NCBI GenBank assembly: GCA_018806985.1 | Contig: JADANN010000013.1 | Location: forward strand, 930,001 to 994,000 | Source of the DNA: Angiostrongylus vasorum | Taxonomy: Eukaryota; Nematoda; Chromadorea; Rhabditida; Metastrongylidae | Reading direction: 5' to 3' | Length of the DNA: 64,000 nucleotides | Shown here: piece after piece, positions 34,387 through 46,105 of the stretch | How the letters are laid out: each line of letters opens with the position of its first letter | How positions within the stretch are numbered: position 1 is the stretch's first letter | Notes under the pieces: model-generated | What the model was told of the DNA's origin: nothing | The model's database searches: none | Seen by the model: the letters and a program-made list of their open reading frames with translations, nothing else | Program-made: the position numbers and the translations under genes

Positions 34387-34450
34387 AGCATTTGCATGAA
34401 TCGAACGCGAGCGTTCAACTCGTACTACTTGACCACTGGGACAATCCACC
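34387..34450 (-). other. tRNA-like promoter boxes of unknown origin
   Basis: On the minus strand, TGTCCCAGTGGTCAAG (box A-like) and GCGTTCGATTC (box B-like) are about 37 bases apart, too close for an intact tRNA, and the acceptor stem does not pair. It matches neither family A nor B. It may be the head of another tRNA-derived SINE. Confidence 0.3.
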
Positions 34451-34759
34451 CTCTTTGGCAACGGAAGTCCCAACTTCTAGCCTTAAGTTTTTAGCCATTT
34501 CCTCCAAAATCTACCAATCATATCAAAAAAATTCCTTCACAATGACAACTTTCGTTAAGGAACCTCCTTTTGAAATGATGACAGTGTTGTAGCCTTCTTT
34601 CAAGCAAAAAGTAGAAGTGCTATTCAAAAAGCAAAATATACAAAGAAAGCAACAGAATGTCAGAAATTTTCCCTCAGAAAACATTAATACTTCACAGTTT
34701 ATTAAATTGCTGAATCCTTCGAATTTATTTTCTAGACTTGAATTTACGAGGGCTGTCAC

Positions 34760-35002
34760 CTGGACTTTAGATTGTACAATCGACATTCTAGACAAAGTAA
34801 TTCTAATATGAGTCTGGTGTGATGAATTAGCGCCCGAAGCTCCTCTCGAGGAGCTTGGCGCCAGAATCCGATGAATAACGCTTGACGTTACGACTTCCCG
34901 AAAAATCTCTGACATCGGACTTTGCGAGTATGAGCTAGGCGGCGAAGTTTGTCGACAACTCGCTGGACGCAATCGAGATGTCCAGAACTCATAGGTATGT
35001 TC
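34760..35002 (-). CDS. Candidate upstream exon, Ser/Pro-rich
   Basis: The acceptor TATGTAGTCAG lies above 35002 and the donor GTCCAG|GTGACA below 34760; 81 codons in phase 0. It is part of the longest open frame in the window (191 codons). The peptide runs EHTYEFWTSRLRPASCRQTS, then PPSSYSQSPMSEIFREVVTS, then SVIHRILAPSSSRGASGANS. The style (Ser/Pro linker with a helical patch) resembles the exon at 16331-16589, but the phase of that exon requires at least one exon in between. A second frame here is open for about 37 codons, so the call is moderate. A strong hairpin sits inside it at 34830-34861. Confidence 0.5.
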
Positions 35003-35299
35003 CTGACTACATAAGCATAAGTAAACCCAACATATAGATATACCAGAAAAGTTGAAGTAAAACTCTACAAAGTTGTTACGGAAAACCTGTCCACGCAAAA
35101 ATAGTATAGTTGCTAATCATAAATAAACAGTGGGACTTCCATGGTTCGTTTTTGAATGCATCACGACAGCAATGAAGACACGGATTTCTTCTGAAACCTT
35201 AACCCATGAGTTTCCTATGAACGACTTTATCATCCACAGGAATCCGGAAGAGGAAAAGTTAATACGAATCCTTAATGCTCGCCCAAATCTCTTCGTAAT

Positions 35300-35450
35300 A
35301 TATTACGTTAGCGCTCTTTTTCCCCCTCAGACAAGTCCAGAACCCAGTTTCCGACTCCGGAAGGAAGGAGGGCTTAGTTAACCTCAGAATTGAACCAATA
35401 GCAACATTTGTATTGCACTGCACCTCTAACCATTGCACTACACGTCCCAC
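35300..35450 (-). repeat. SINE family A, 5' half
   Basis: Minus strand: CCCTCAGACAAGTCCAGAAC, TCCGACTCCGGAAGGAAGGA and head GCACCTCTAACCATTGCACT. The 3' half is unrecognisable. Confidence 0.65.
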
Positions 35451-35459
35451 CCCCACTAC

Positions 35460-36110
35460 TACAGTCTCAGATAAAAAAAATACTATATACGACTGTACTA
35501 TGGTGGAAGGGGAAGTTCAGCTGTGAATTATGCGATATGAGGTATTCGTTTGTTGGACTCAGTTTTGCAGTGGTTTTTTTTCTACGCGTTGATCGAACAA
35601 AATCCAATGAAATCGTTAGCATCCAACTACCTCTCAGTGTCTCACTTACTGCCTCGTGTTAGTCACGAGTTCATGAAGAAACACAAAAGTTTCGCATACT
35701 CATTTCAGTTCCTCCCAAAATATTCCAAAATATTCGCTTTACATTTTTGCGCACTTTCTTATACTTCGAACGAATAGATATGTTTTAATATGAATCAGAA
35801 AAGTTAAAAGGCTGATGAAAGGTAGCATCGTGATGATGAACAACGGCGGACGACCATAGAGGTGGTTCTCCAATATATCTTTCTGTTCTACCGATAACGT
35901 TTCTAATCATAAAAGGAGGACTGGAGGTGGAGGTGAAGAGAAAAAAGAAAAAGGAAACATATGAAATAAACATCGAATGTAAACGAGTAAACTCAGGTCA
36001 ATAAAGGTTGCTAATAGAAATTTGAACTCCGATTTCGAATTCAATGAGCAAAGAACTACTAAGAGTCATCTGGAAAACGCAAAACGTTGAGGAAAACCAG
36101 CATCATCTAA
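35460..36110. other. No firm gene; weak exon-like segment
   Basis: On the minus strand, CCACCTCCAG at about 35920 is a good acceptor followed by an open frame (SPPFMIRNVIGRTERYIGEP) ending in TAA, but no suitable donor or polyadenylation signal is evident. The rest is AT-rich. Confidence 0.3.
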
Positions 36111-36119
36111 CGGTACGCA

Positions 36120-36360
36120 CCATTCGCAAACTAGAGGAGGAAATGACAAACTCGTCGTCGTAGTTAATCAATGCCGAACCGAGGCAGAGCATGCTGGAAC
36201 TTAAGCCCTACCCCCGATCGTCAGCTGGGCTTAGCCCTAATACGAGACCGACGGGCGGCATGGTCAATTAAACCCTTTTCATGAACTATCACCACATCAC
36301 CGTTCGTTCACTCGTTCACTGGAAGATCGGTCGTCAGCTGACAACCGGAACAATTTGAAT
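36120..36360. other. GC-rich patch with possible minus-strand start codon
   Basis: This patch is clearly richer in GC and CpG than its flanks. On the minus strand an ATG at 36261 opens MPPVGLVLGLSPADDRG and is followed by a donor-like GGGG|GTAGGG. TAAGCCC and GGGCTTA (36201-36230) can form a hairpin. It could be a promoter-proximal first exon, but there is no supporting downstream exon. Confidence 0.25.
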
Positions 36361-37045
36361 CGGATCATCATCACATTATCACCAGATTACCAACAGAATA
36401 CTGGAAACTAAGCGAATCGCCTTTTATTGATAGACAGAATTCTCTTTTTAGTTTCGCAATCGATAATGGCGACTATCGATTTCAGAGATGCAACCGTTTA
36501 TTCTTACTTTCTCCAACATTATACGAAATCATACCGTATTTTCTCTGAGGATTAGTTCAGTGGAGATTACCATATTATTCTTCAGTATCGATAAAATTAT
36601 AAAGAGAACTGAGCAAAACGGCAACAAAGCAATGCCGAGTGAGAGATTTGTTGTTGGCTGGGCTATCACCAGAAATCATAGCCAGCCAGTTAGACGAATC
36701 AATGATGAGGTGCAGCTTACTGTAGGCCGGCGTAGGCTGATGATCGGCATCACAGGCTTCTGCCGAAAGTAGTAGCCGCCTGACGGCAAAAAATTTTACA
36801 ATCCACCTGAATCCACGAATTTACAGACAAATGGGAATAATTTGGGAATTTTGAAGGGAATCCCTTTACTCTCCCAAAAGATTTGCTGTCGAAAAAAGAT
36901 TGAGAACGACAAAATTACGAGTATCCTTGTCGTTCTGAAGAACGGCGAGAAGAAAGCAGAGCGATACGAGAAAAAACACATCTTTTGAAAGAAACAAACA
37001 CTCGTAGGTTCCACACCGGATTTTAGGATTATGTCCTATGAATCT

Positions 37046-37419
37046 CCTCCCAACGCTTTACCGCCTCATCGTGGCTGGGAGGTGGCGGGCTGCGATCTAC
37101 AGCGGGGTGATTCGTCTCCCCGGCAGGGGTCTCCTAAGGTGGGAAGGGAGTCCGGCGTTTCCATCAGGAAGCCTAGCTAAGAGTAAACCAATACCAGCAT
37201 CCACCACCGTACTGATATCAAAGTCGCATGGTGGTAAATCTCCCTCTGATCCACAAGGGCTGCGACTGCCCATGGTGGTGAAGACTTAGGGGCAGACTTT
37301 GTGCCAGGCGGACCTCGGGATTCCAGGGAACTACAATGGCTTAGCCAGCAAATCTCCGATAAATGGTGATTATGCTGGGGCCCGCACAACCAATGAGAAC
37401 GGGTCGTTCAAGTGTCAAG
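37046..37419 (-). mobile_element. Family C retroposon with perfect target-site duplication
   Basis: Full-length minus-strand copy of 374 bp. Both flanks carry the identical 14 bases TGTCCTATGAATCT (37032-37045 and 37420-37433). The family 3' end (CCTCCCAACGC in this orientation) abuts one duplication and the 5' end (CAAGTGTCAAG) the other, which fixes both termini. This is the best evidence that family C moves by target-primed insertion. Confidence 0.92.
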
Positions 37420-37954
37420 TGTCCTATGAATCTTACAAAGAACTATACAGTCAACCACGTTTTCGTCCTGCTCGTCAGCGCTGACGAAGGTCAGAAGCTA
37501 CATATCTTTTGGGACCACGTAGAAACTCTAACTATGATATTTCCTTTTGCATGGCTGGATATTAACGCTAATTCCAAAAAATCGATTACATAAACTAGTC
37601 CTAATCCATGGTTTGCAGAAAAAAGTATCGTTGAGGAAAATGCAGTTTGAAAACTATGAAGGAGCAAAATGATTGTGAACTCTACACATTAACTGCAAAC
37701 ATTTTTATTAAACAGATTTCATTTCGCTCCTTCATGTTCTTCTATTTTGGCAGAGGTAGAGGAGCTGTGGCAAAGATGTGGCTCGATACGCATAAGATCC
37801 TGTTTCGACCCTGTACCGAGCCAACTAAAAATGCGAACCTTCCGATTCAAAAAATTCCAGCAGATAGACAGCACCTAGAAACGCTTTAGCACTTGGAGAC
37901 CAAGCAAGCCACTAATCAAACTAGGGTCGGCAAAGTAGTGCAAGTGTTGTTTAG

Positions 37955-38116
37955 AAAAACCTCACTGATGAACACATGCAGTCGTCGGCTGCTAGTGGTG
38001 AAGATTTGGCTGATGAAGCTCTAGTAGAACTATTACCAAGATTCCAGACAGAATTAAGTCGATCAGCACTCGGCTATTTTCAAAAGGCCAAAAATCTGCA
38101 AGAAACAGCTGGAGTT
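37955..38116 (+). CDS. Internal exon of an unidentified plus-strand gene
   Basis: The acceptor AGTGTTGTTTAG and the donor GGAGTT|GTAAGC enclose 54 codons in phase 0. The peptide starts KNLTDEHMQSSAASGEDLAD and continues EALVELLPRFQTELSRSALG and YFQKAKNLQETAGV, an acidic then amphipathic helical sequence. The other two frames contain stops early on, so the frame is secure. It joins in phase to 38279-38326. A possible earlier exon follows the acceptor TTTTGGCAG at 37753, with two open frames. I do not recognise the protein. Confidence 0.68.
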
Positions 38117-38278
38117 GTAAGCAAATCAGAAGACCTCCGTGGAGTGCCAAAGCGAAGAAACAAATCCAATGAGAGCAATGGTTGCGTCCGCCCCAACAAT
38201 ATATGATCTAGGGTGGTGTTAAATTCTTCACTACTGTTTTCACAATTTCACACTTCTACAAAGACTTCTATTCTTTAG

Positions 38279-38326
38279 ACAGAAAGTGAAGACCGAGTGG
38301 AAGCTTTACTTGGAAGATGCTCTTGA
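38279..38326 (+). CDS. Terminal exon of the plus-strand gene
   Basis: The acceptor is CTATTCTTTAG. The frame continues from 37955-38116 as TESEDRVEALLGRCS and stops at TGA. An AATAAG-type signal lies 11 bases downstream; a canonical AATAAA was not found close by. A second frame (QKVKTEWKLYLEDALEKAQ) is also open but does not match the phase. The gene would lie inside an intron of the minus-strand gene if the exons at 34760-35002 and 41655-41762 belong to one transcript. Confidence 0.6.
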   Translation, partial: TESEDRVEALLGRCS

Positions 38327-38334
38327 AAAGGCAC

Positions 38335-38780
38335 AATAAGATAGGAAATTAGATATGGCTAGTTTTCATTCGTACCTTTTTTCTGTCTGCTTCATTTCAT
38401 TAAAAAAGAAAATGTACGAACGAATAACAAATTGGAAAAGTTGATGCCCTTTTACTGAGGCATATTTACCATAGAAATGAAGAAAACCAATTTCTTAACG
38501 AACAATCGATGGTAGCTTCAGTCGATGTTAGGTTATCGCAAAATTAAAATCGCATGTGATTCAGGATTTCGTGTCCTAAAATCAGAAGTGTTCTTGTAAA
38601 ATTAATTAATGACGGGATTACTATTGAAAAAATGTTCCTCTAACAATGAACTGGCTTGGTGTGAAGACGAACGGGCAATCTGCATGAATACTCTTGTCCC
38701 GCAAGGCGCGCATGAACCTTACATAGACAATGCTGATTGAAGGGGAAAAAAATAACTGGAGCTAAAACAGACTTCATTGT
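38335..38780. other. 3' flank of the plus-strand gene
   Basis: AT-rich; no further exon or repeat recognised before the SINE B copy. Confidence 0.4.
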
Positions 38781-38784
38781 AAAA

Positions 38785-38870
38785 CAACCACAATGATGCT
38801 GAGACATTTGCAAAACTCCGGACCACAGGTGCCTGCGGTGAGGAACGAACGCCCTATTAACCTTTTTTAT
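38785..38870 (-). repeat. SINE family B tail half
   Basis: Minus strand: CACAATGATGCTGAGACATT, GCAAAACTCCGGACCACAGG and GAGGAACGAACGCCCTATT, then it diverges. Confidence 0.65.
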
Positions 38871-38874
38871 TATT

Positions 38875-40165
38875 TCATTGTATTCATTCATTTTGTATGT
38901 ATCGCAGTATTAATTTTTGCTCTTTAACAAATTCTGACGATCAATCAAAGCAGTCCATGAAACTGGGTTGACGTTCGACAGTAATCCCGTCATCAATTAC
39001 TAATTTGGTGTCACGTACTTTCACTTAAGAATGAGACAACACTACTTGCACTAATCATCAGCCAGTCATCGCTAGCTTGTTGTAAATTACCAGAAGCTGA
39101 ATCCACATTAATATAGCCTGAAAGCGAATTCGTGGATGAGTCACGAGCATGGAGCCGTGTTTTCTTGAGCAACATTGGTATTTGATGATTGTAGATCTTT
39201 TGACAATAGTAATTAGAGCTAGGTATGGTCAATTTCCCATGTTGAATACACAAAGTGCAGGTATGTACATATACATATACATGGAAAGTTCTGGTTCAAA
39301 ATAAAACTATTATAAGGTGCGTTTAATAATCGGAAAATGTAGCAGAGCTGGCTAGTGTGACGGACCATTCCACAAGCTGCCACAGTAGGTTCGCAGAAGA
39401 TGATCAAGCACAATGGAGGTGAACAGAGCAGAAACGACAAATATGTAGAAAACACTTGTGCAAACAAGCACATCGGCTTTGAGATGTTTTTGACTTTTAG
39501 GAAAACTAACGAAGGGTTAGAAACGCTTACTGGACCGCTCAAATGTCAATGAAGTGCTGGTGGACACTAGGGTTGATCAGCTGCAGTCTTCAGTATCCAA
39601 GTGGCTTGCATTTACGCACAGGAAATACTGTTGCATCAAATTTAAAAAAGCGGTGGTTCAAGCATGAAGTTTTTTCAGTGTTAATCGAAATCCCATTCCA
39701 TATCATGTTGCAATCAATAGGATCGGAACAGAATCGAACAAAAAACGAAAAAAAGGAAATAATCACCGACATGTATGTAGAAGGTTTAGAGTGGTAGTGA
39801 AATCGTTGAGATTCCAACTATGTTATAATGGGACGAAAGTTCAATTCTTCTACTATCGATTTCTTCTGCAATGGTAATAATTCAAAGATAAGTAATTCTA
39901 AGATTTGAACGACATAAACTTGTTGCAGAGCACATATCTCAGAATGATAAGCTACTTCTTTAAAAAAGAAACCTATAGAAGATTTGAGCGATATCTGCGC
40001 ACATGGGTACGACCTCAGTTGTTGTATAGTACATATATCCTAATGATAAGAACGGTTCTATGCCTTGTGAGCATATGTGTTCACATAGGCGAAACGTCGT
40101 AGATGTACTTTAGTGGCCAGAAAGAATTCCAAGAGGTGCACGGTATATGCCCAAAGGGTCTGTCC
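38875..40165. other. No supported gene
   Basis: AT-rich. The frames at 39219-39542 and 39543-39797 have no splice signals or motifs. A short CATATA-rich run lies at about 39264-39282. Confidence 0.4.
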
Positions 40166-40181
40166 CCACAGACATCCCATA

Positions 40182-40419
40182 AAATAAATGAGGGATAAGG
40201 CTCTCGGCGTTGATCAATCTCTGAGGGATGCGCCATGCATTCGACTTCATCAAGCATCGTTAGAGGTGATTTAATGCATACCTGGCGCACATAATGACTC
40301 GCGGTAGCCTATCGAGTCACTGGTTCTTTCCTCTGGTGAGCCGGGGACAGTGGGTGGTGGAGCGTGATCGAATGTATGTGTATTGCAGAGTAAATCTAAC
40401 CACTGCGCCACATGCCCCA
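40182..40419 (-). mobile_element. SINE family A, near full length
   Basis: Minus strand, tail GGGATAAGGCTCTCGGCGTT, CTCTGAGGGATGCGCCATGC, head CTAACCACTGCGCCACATGC. Flanks GACATCCCATA (40171-40181) and GATATCCTATA (40420-40430) agree at 9 of 11. The middle is shortened relative to other copies. Confidence 0.8.
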
Positions 40420-40439
40420 GATATCCTATAGTGGTGGGA

Positions 40440-41640
40440 AAAAATTCCAAAACACGCCATGAAATAGTGATGCGGTATAATGATAACGATATAGTGACTG
40501 CGATTTATGGCCTATAACATTGTGATCGCAGTTGTTGTACAGCACCACCATGCACCATTCCCTTGTCTACAGCCGTGTCAGCACTACACGAACTGGACAA
40601 TAGTAACAACAAACTACTATATTCTAAAAGGTTCTATTAATCATGTATGAGACCTGAGATAAAAATGCCATTAACCATAGCAAAATGATCACAGCAGAGC
40701 CAAAAGAAAAAAAAAGAAAAAAGAAGAAAACACGAAAAAAACCGATGAAACCCAGTGAAAACTGCAGCGTATCTATTCAGATATGAAAAACAGAAAAGGT
40801 CCAAGTCTTTCTTCTATAGATAGCGTCAGAGTGGTAGCGTAAGCAGAGATGGCGGACGGTGCCTTCTATTAAGCTGCTCGGAAATTCTTTTGCACTACCC
40901 GTCAATCACATCTACCATGTGAGATTCCAGTATTCCTTGCATTCGATTCGTCCCCTCGGATCCATCGTCTCATTAAGGTCTTCCAACCTTTTGAGTGTGG
41001 ATTTGGCTGCTGCTCGAGAATTTCGTCCTCTTTACAATTATCATGTGATACCATGATCCACCACCGTAGGGCGGCGCTAAGATCGTTCGCGCTAAGGGAA
41101 GCTCAACAGAACGACGCGACATCAACAAGCAAGAAGCAGCTGCGTGATATTCTGTTATTCAATAGTGGATGCTAACGACAGACAGTGGACTAAAAACGTA
41201 ATCGTATAAATGATAGAGAGAATAGAGAGAAAAGGGATATTTGTTTAAGGTTTTTCCGTGACAGAGAAGCATACTTCCAAAAAAGCAACCCAATTTTTAT
41301 CATTTACAGAAGTCTGTGACTTAAAACGAAGTCAGCTTCTATACAAAATGCAGAAAAAAAACACAACTGTATATTATAGTCTATCATATGAACTGAACTA
41401 AGATGTCGTGATCAAGAATATTCTGAAGAGTCAAGATCTGAAAATCACCAAAACGGCTGGCCGTTTTTGGAGCAGTTTTGGTAATAAGTAGGACATGAGA
41501 GTGCTGCGATATCGCATTAATCATAAAGCATCGAAATCCACAGCTTTCGACGGTATTCACATTGTTTTCTTCCGAAGTCACAGCATCTAGACATTATTTT
41601 TGCTCACATTCCCCAGCTGGCCATTATGTTAGAGGATTGA
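40440..41640. other. No supported gene
   Basis: AT-rich with a poly-purine run at about 40690-40745. The plus-strand frame at 40859-41056 lacks context. Confidence 0.4.
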
Positions 41641-41654
41641 TAGATATTGCCTAC

Positions 41655-41762
41655 TGAAAATGTATCAGTTTGCGTTTGAAAACTTGGTGGTGGGAATGAC
41701 ATTGGCGACGGTAGTGGTTGTACTCCGACCTCACGAACTACCATTACTTCAGGTGTCAACAT
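41655..41762 (-). CDS. Candidate first coding exon, Pro-rich
   Basis: On the minus strand an ATG at 41762 opens 36 codons, MLTPEVMVVREVGVQPLPSP then MSFPPPSFQTQTDTFS, ending at the donor-like TTTTCA|GTAGGC in phase 0. That phase matches the candidate exon starting at 35002. The plus-strand frame through the same bases is also open (Val/Leu-rich), and CATTTTCAG could instead be read as an acceptor. There is no promoter evidence. Confidence 0.35.
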
Positions 41763-41909
41763 GGAAAATTTTCATTAGATCTTTTTCTTATTTAGCGAAC
41801 TATCTCTACCGTTCAATACAAATAAGAAAAGTTGTTTCATCAAAAAAATACTTTTCGAATAGAACATTATTGCAATAACTATGAAATTTTGTTGGCAAAT
41901 GTGATAGTT

Positions 41910-42299
41910 CCTACCAACGGTTTACCGCCTCGCCGTGGGTGGGAGGTGTTCCTGGGTGTCGAGCTGAGATGTGCAGAGGAGGGATTCATCCCACGAGCAG
42001 GGTCTGCCAAGCTGAGAATGAGTCCGACGCCTTCATCAGAAAGCCTTGCTAAGAGTGAACCACTGCCAGGAAACACCACCGCCCTGCTATCAGACTTGCC
42101 GCATGGTGGAAAATCTCCTGACCTACAAGGGCGGCGACTGACTGTGGCGGTGACGACCTGGGGCAGAGTTTGGCCAGGCTGACCCCAGGACTCCAGATTA
42201 GCACAACAGCTAAGCCAGCAAAATTCCGAAAAGTGGAGAATATGCTGGGGCTCGCACAACCAGTGAGAACAAGCTGTTCAAGTATCTAAGTAAGTAAAT
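41910..42299 (-). mobile_element. Family C retroposon with target-site duplication
   Basis: Minus-strand full-length copy beginning CTACCAACGGTTTACCGCCT and ending AAGTATCTAAGTAAGTA. Flanks AATGTGATAGTT (41898-41909) and AATGTGATAATT (42300-42311) agree at 11 of 12. More diverged internally than the copy at 37046. Confidence 0.88.
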
Positions 42300-42319
42300 A
42301 ATGTGATAATTACGATAGC

Positions 42320-44590
42320 ATTTTTGAAGCGAATGTAAAAATGCAGTCAAAATACGGTTGTAGAGAAAATAAGGAATAAATTGAGAATATGAACAAATCA
42401 CAAATCTAAATATTCCAGTAATTTAGATCCAATTACTTAGTTGGGTAACTTATTAATGTATTATCTTATGTAGTACCAGCACGACCAAGGTTATAATTAG
42501 ACCCCGCACTGGGACAACCAAACCTTCATCTATGTTGGGCCCAATAAATCATACCAGACTTGTCCAGAAACCTCTACGCAATCCACAAGCTGGAGAATCC
42601 TTCATGTGAAAGACCAAGAAACTCCCTTTCGCTGCTATTCGAAAATTCCATAGAATATCAACTCGGCCTGCGTTCAACGCCACTTGTAACAAAGACCAAA
42701 AATCCTTAAGGAATAGCCGACACCATATAGGGAAGTTACCCAAGGATCAAGTGTTAGACATTTCTGTTCCAAAACCAAGAAATTAAATGAATGTCAAGAA
42801 TTGGCGCCATCCTAAAAAGAAGTCGCGACTCGGCGCGATGTAAATGTGGTAATGCTTCAGTGCAAAATTTTCGAGAATCTAAAAAACAATTAGTGGAATT
42901 CAAAAAATTTTCAGAGAAAAAACAAAAATTCAACAGCATCCTACTAATGCGCTAGGATTCCACCTTGATTAGAAGAGTCGGTTAAAAATAATGTTTCTTG
43001 GTTTCTTGATATTCGGCTACGTCCATGGAAAAAAAACCTGGCTTAATGCGGATATAACAGTGCAGCATGAGAAAAGCAATAGGTTACTCAATTTAAGTAA
43101 TGAGACAGAAGAAAAACTTGTTCCGAAGATGGTACGAAGATGATGGCATATTCGGTGACACTTTGAACAAGGAACGTCACAGTTTGTTCTCCACGATATC
43201 AGTTAGTAATTGCTAAGAATTCTTTAATTTTCTTATGGAAGCAAATTTATACAGGTCCACTGATTGTGCCTAGCCTCTTGAACAACCAATACCTATTGAT
43301 TACAATAGTTCATATTGTGCCGACGATTTTCTAGTGAGGAAAAATCGTGGATATCGTGGTGTTGGTGAAAACGCGGAATCGCACCCTCGTTGAGGAATGT
43401 GTGGTGTTATCCATCGTGGATTGTTGTAACGGGAAAAAGAACAACGATTTTGAGTTTTTTATGCGTATTTTCAGAGAATTTCTGCGATTAGTCATGGAGA
43501 TTGAAAAGCTGGGAATATCACTTATTGATTAAACACTGAAGAACATTATCAGGAAACATCCAGAAGAAAACCAGAAGAGAAGTAAGATTTGAAAGGATTC
43601 CAAGTAGAGAATAGGAAATCCGTCTAGAAACACTGTCAGCGAATTTTTATAGTAGAGCACTCTCAGTCACTCAGAGAACTGTGGAAAGCCGAATAAGATG
43701 GAGATAGTTTGGAATGACGTGGAGCAGAAAAGCTAGAAGGACCACAAAAAATATCTCTGTAGACGAGACAAGAATGAGACATAGTGATCCAGGTGATCCC
43801 TATACTTTATCGCTAACTAGGAGGTCGCTTATGAGGGATGGCAATACATTCTTTGTATTTAAATTTAATAATGTTAATGCAGTGCAGGCTACTAACCCAA
43901 AAAGTCTTAGCCTAATGAAAAGCATAGCATTAGCTGACAACCTACGTCCCAACATGAATCATATATGACTCAGACGTAGCCGAAATAACTCATTCCTTCT
44001 GATTCAAACAATTATATCCTAGTAACGAAAAACTTCTGCAAATGAATTAGAAGTCAGAAAAAATTCTTGCCATTCAAGATGTATGATTTCTTATCCCACT
44101 GTGATGAAACCCACACATTCTGCGGCTCGAATTCGTTACAGTTAAACGGATGAAGGGGCGGGATTTCGTCCAGCAGTACAGAGTGGTGTTCCTAATGTGT
44201 CGACTTGATTTTTTTTACTGAATTGATTTCATATGGATCTAAAACTGAGAATACATTTCGAAAAAAGTATGTATAACATTAGAACGATAGGATAAAACCT
44301 CTTCCACAACGCTGTTAAGTTCTTAACTACTCAAATACTCGAGTTATCAAAAAGACATTATCGACCAGGTACTTTAAAGGATGCTCATCATTTTTGCTAA
44401 GTATCGATCAAAGACTCTGTTGGAAATCATATCTTATGAAGTGAAGTTTAGTCAAAGAAAAACCACCACATTTAGAAATGAACGAATTGGGAAGGAAACA
44501 GTTGAGGGGTGATGTTCTCGAAGAAGAAAACTATGTACGTGTTCTTTTCAAGGAAAACAGTATAACCTTAATTGATAAGTGGTAACTTGA
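42320..44590. other. AT-rich stretch, no supported gene
   Basis: The frames at 43347-43532 and 43714-43968 (plus) and 42549-42743 and 42754-42939 (minus) lack convincing splice sites. A short ACCAGACTTGTCC word at 42553 recalls family A but is not extended. Confidence 0.4.
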
Positions 44591-44605
44591 TGTTTTGTTT
44601 AACGA

Positions 44606-44886
44606 CAAATCGTAAAAGGCAAAGCGTTTGCCGTTGATCAATCCCTAAGGGATGCACTATCGCTAAATTAAGCACCGTTAGAGGTGACTGCATGTGCATA
44701 CATCCCAAACAATGACTTGTAGTGGCTTACCGATCTATGCACTCAGTGCAGCCATTCTTCCAGACAAGTCTCTTACCAATTTGCTGACCCTGGAGGGTGA
44801 AAGCCTTGGTAACGCTGAGGCACGCGATCGAACCGACGACCGTTTGTTTATAGCAAAGCATCTCTAACCACTATGCAACATCCTCC
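44606..44886 (-). mobile_element. SINE family A with target-site duplication
   Basis: Minus strand: CCGTTGATCAATCCCTAAGG, TCTTCCAGACAAGTCTCTTA, GCTGACCCTGGAGGGTGAAA, box B-like GATCGAACCGACGACCG, and head CATCTCTAACCACTATGCAA. Flanks TTTGTTTAACGA (44594-44605) and TTTGTTTAATGA (44887-44898) agree at 11 of 12. Confidence 0.85.
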
Positions 44887-44899
44887 TTTGTTTAATGAT

Positions 44900-46090
44900 G
44901 CTCTATTTCTTCGCTTAGTAATAAAATTTTACCTCTTCGTCTAAGCTTCATTCTGCTTGGTCATTATGTAAACCTTTAAGAAGACAAGGTCTTAAGAAAG
45001 TCAGTCTACAATACATATAACAGTACTCTTCAATGCGATAAATGAAAATCCAAACATTAATCCAACCATGATCAGCCTACATTCCCTCTAGCATTATTTA
45101 TTGCCTAGAGCCGATGTAATAATAATACTGGATATCGAATTTAAATTGAGACGAACCGCAAGGGATTCATCCCATCGACTTGCTATCCTAAGTATAAACT
45201 TTTCATTTAAAAACCGCCAGGTGACCGCCTGCTGTGGAACGCCAGTGGCCTGAGGGAAAGCTAACATAAGAGCGTAAATTTTCATTCAATCTACGTAGGC
45301 TGGAGAAAACATGTGGTGGCTAACTAGGAACGATCCGAAGGAACCGTATCACGGCCACCACGGTAGTCCACGGAAAACAAGTAAGAATAAAACTCGCCTC
45401 ACCGAAAACCGGGAATCCACCAGAAAAGGAAGGAGCTTTTCAAGAACAAGAGAACACCGTTGCGGATGGGGAAAGGTCTTCTATTGGGTGATCCGTAGAC
45501 ATTTCTCATATTCTTAAGATGGCTTTAGTGAAAGATAACAGCAATATCAAAAATGACGAAGAGAGGATTCCGGAGGCAAATCGGTCGGGATGGGATCCAG
45601 TGGGAATGGAGGAACTTTTAGAATGATATACCGCATTCTACTCATAGAGTGACTGACTGACATACTACTGGTGACTGGTTGCATGTTGGTGCCTGCTGCT
45701 AGCTGCTGAGAGAATGTTTTTCCACATTTTCGACCTGGATGTTTGCCAGTTTTGTTTGGCCACCTACTCTATGAGGGTTACTATAGAAAAAATGTTAAAT
45801 AACATGACGATAATACACGATCAAATAGTATCGATGCCTTGGACACACACAGTTGAAATAACAATAACAAAAAAAATTATATAGATAGATCGGAGCAGGA
45901 GTTGATGAGAATGAAAGGCTTTGTAAACCTAAGTTTATAAGAGGGTTCTTTCATTTCTCCTTTAGAAAAGCAGAGAAATTTGAAGAAGGATGAGGAATAA
46001 AGTTCTATCTAATCTATACAATCTTCCCCATGTGTGCTTGTAACTACGTGAAAGTAGTAAGGTGTGAATGTTAATAGGCTGTACCAGCTA
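44900..46090. other. No firm gene
   Basis: On the plus strand, 45311-45390 reads MWWLTRNDPKEPYHGHHGSP and meets a good donor, AAACAA|GTAAGA, so it could be a first exon, but no downstream exon was identified. The minus-strand frame at 45094-45285 is non-repetitive without clear sites. Confidence 0.3.
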
Positions 46091-46105
46091 CCGTTAGACT
46101 TCTAC

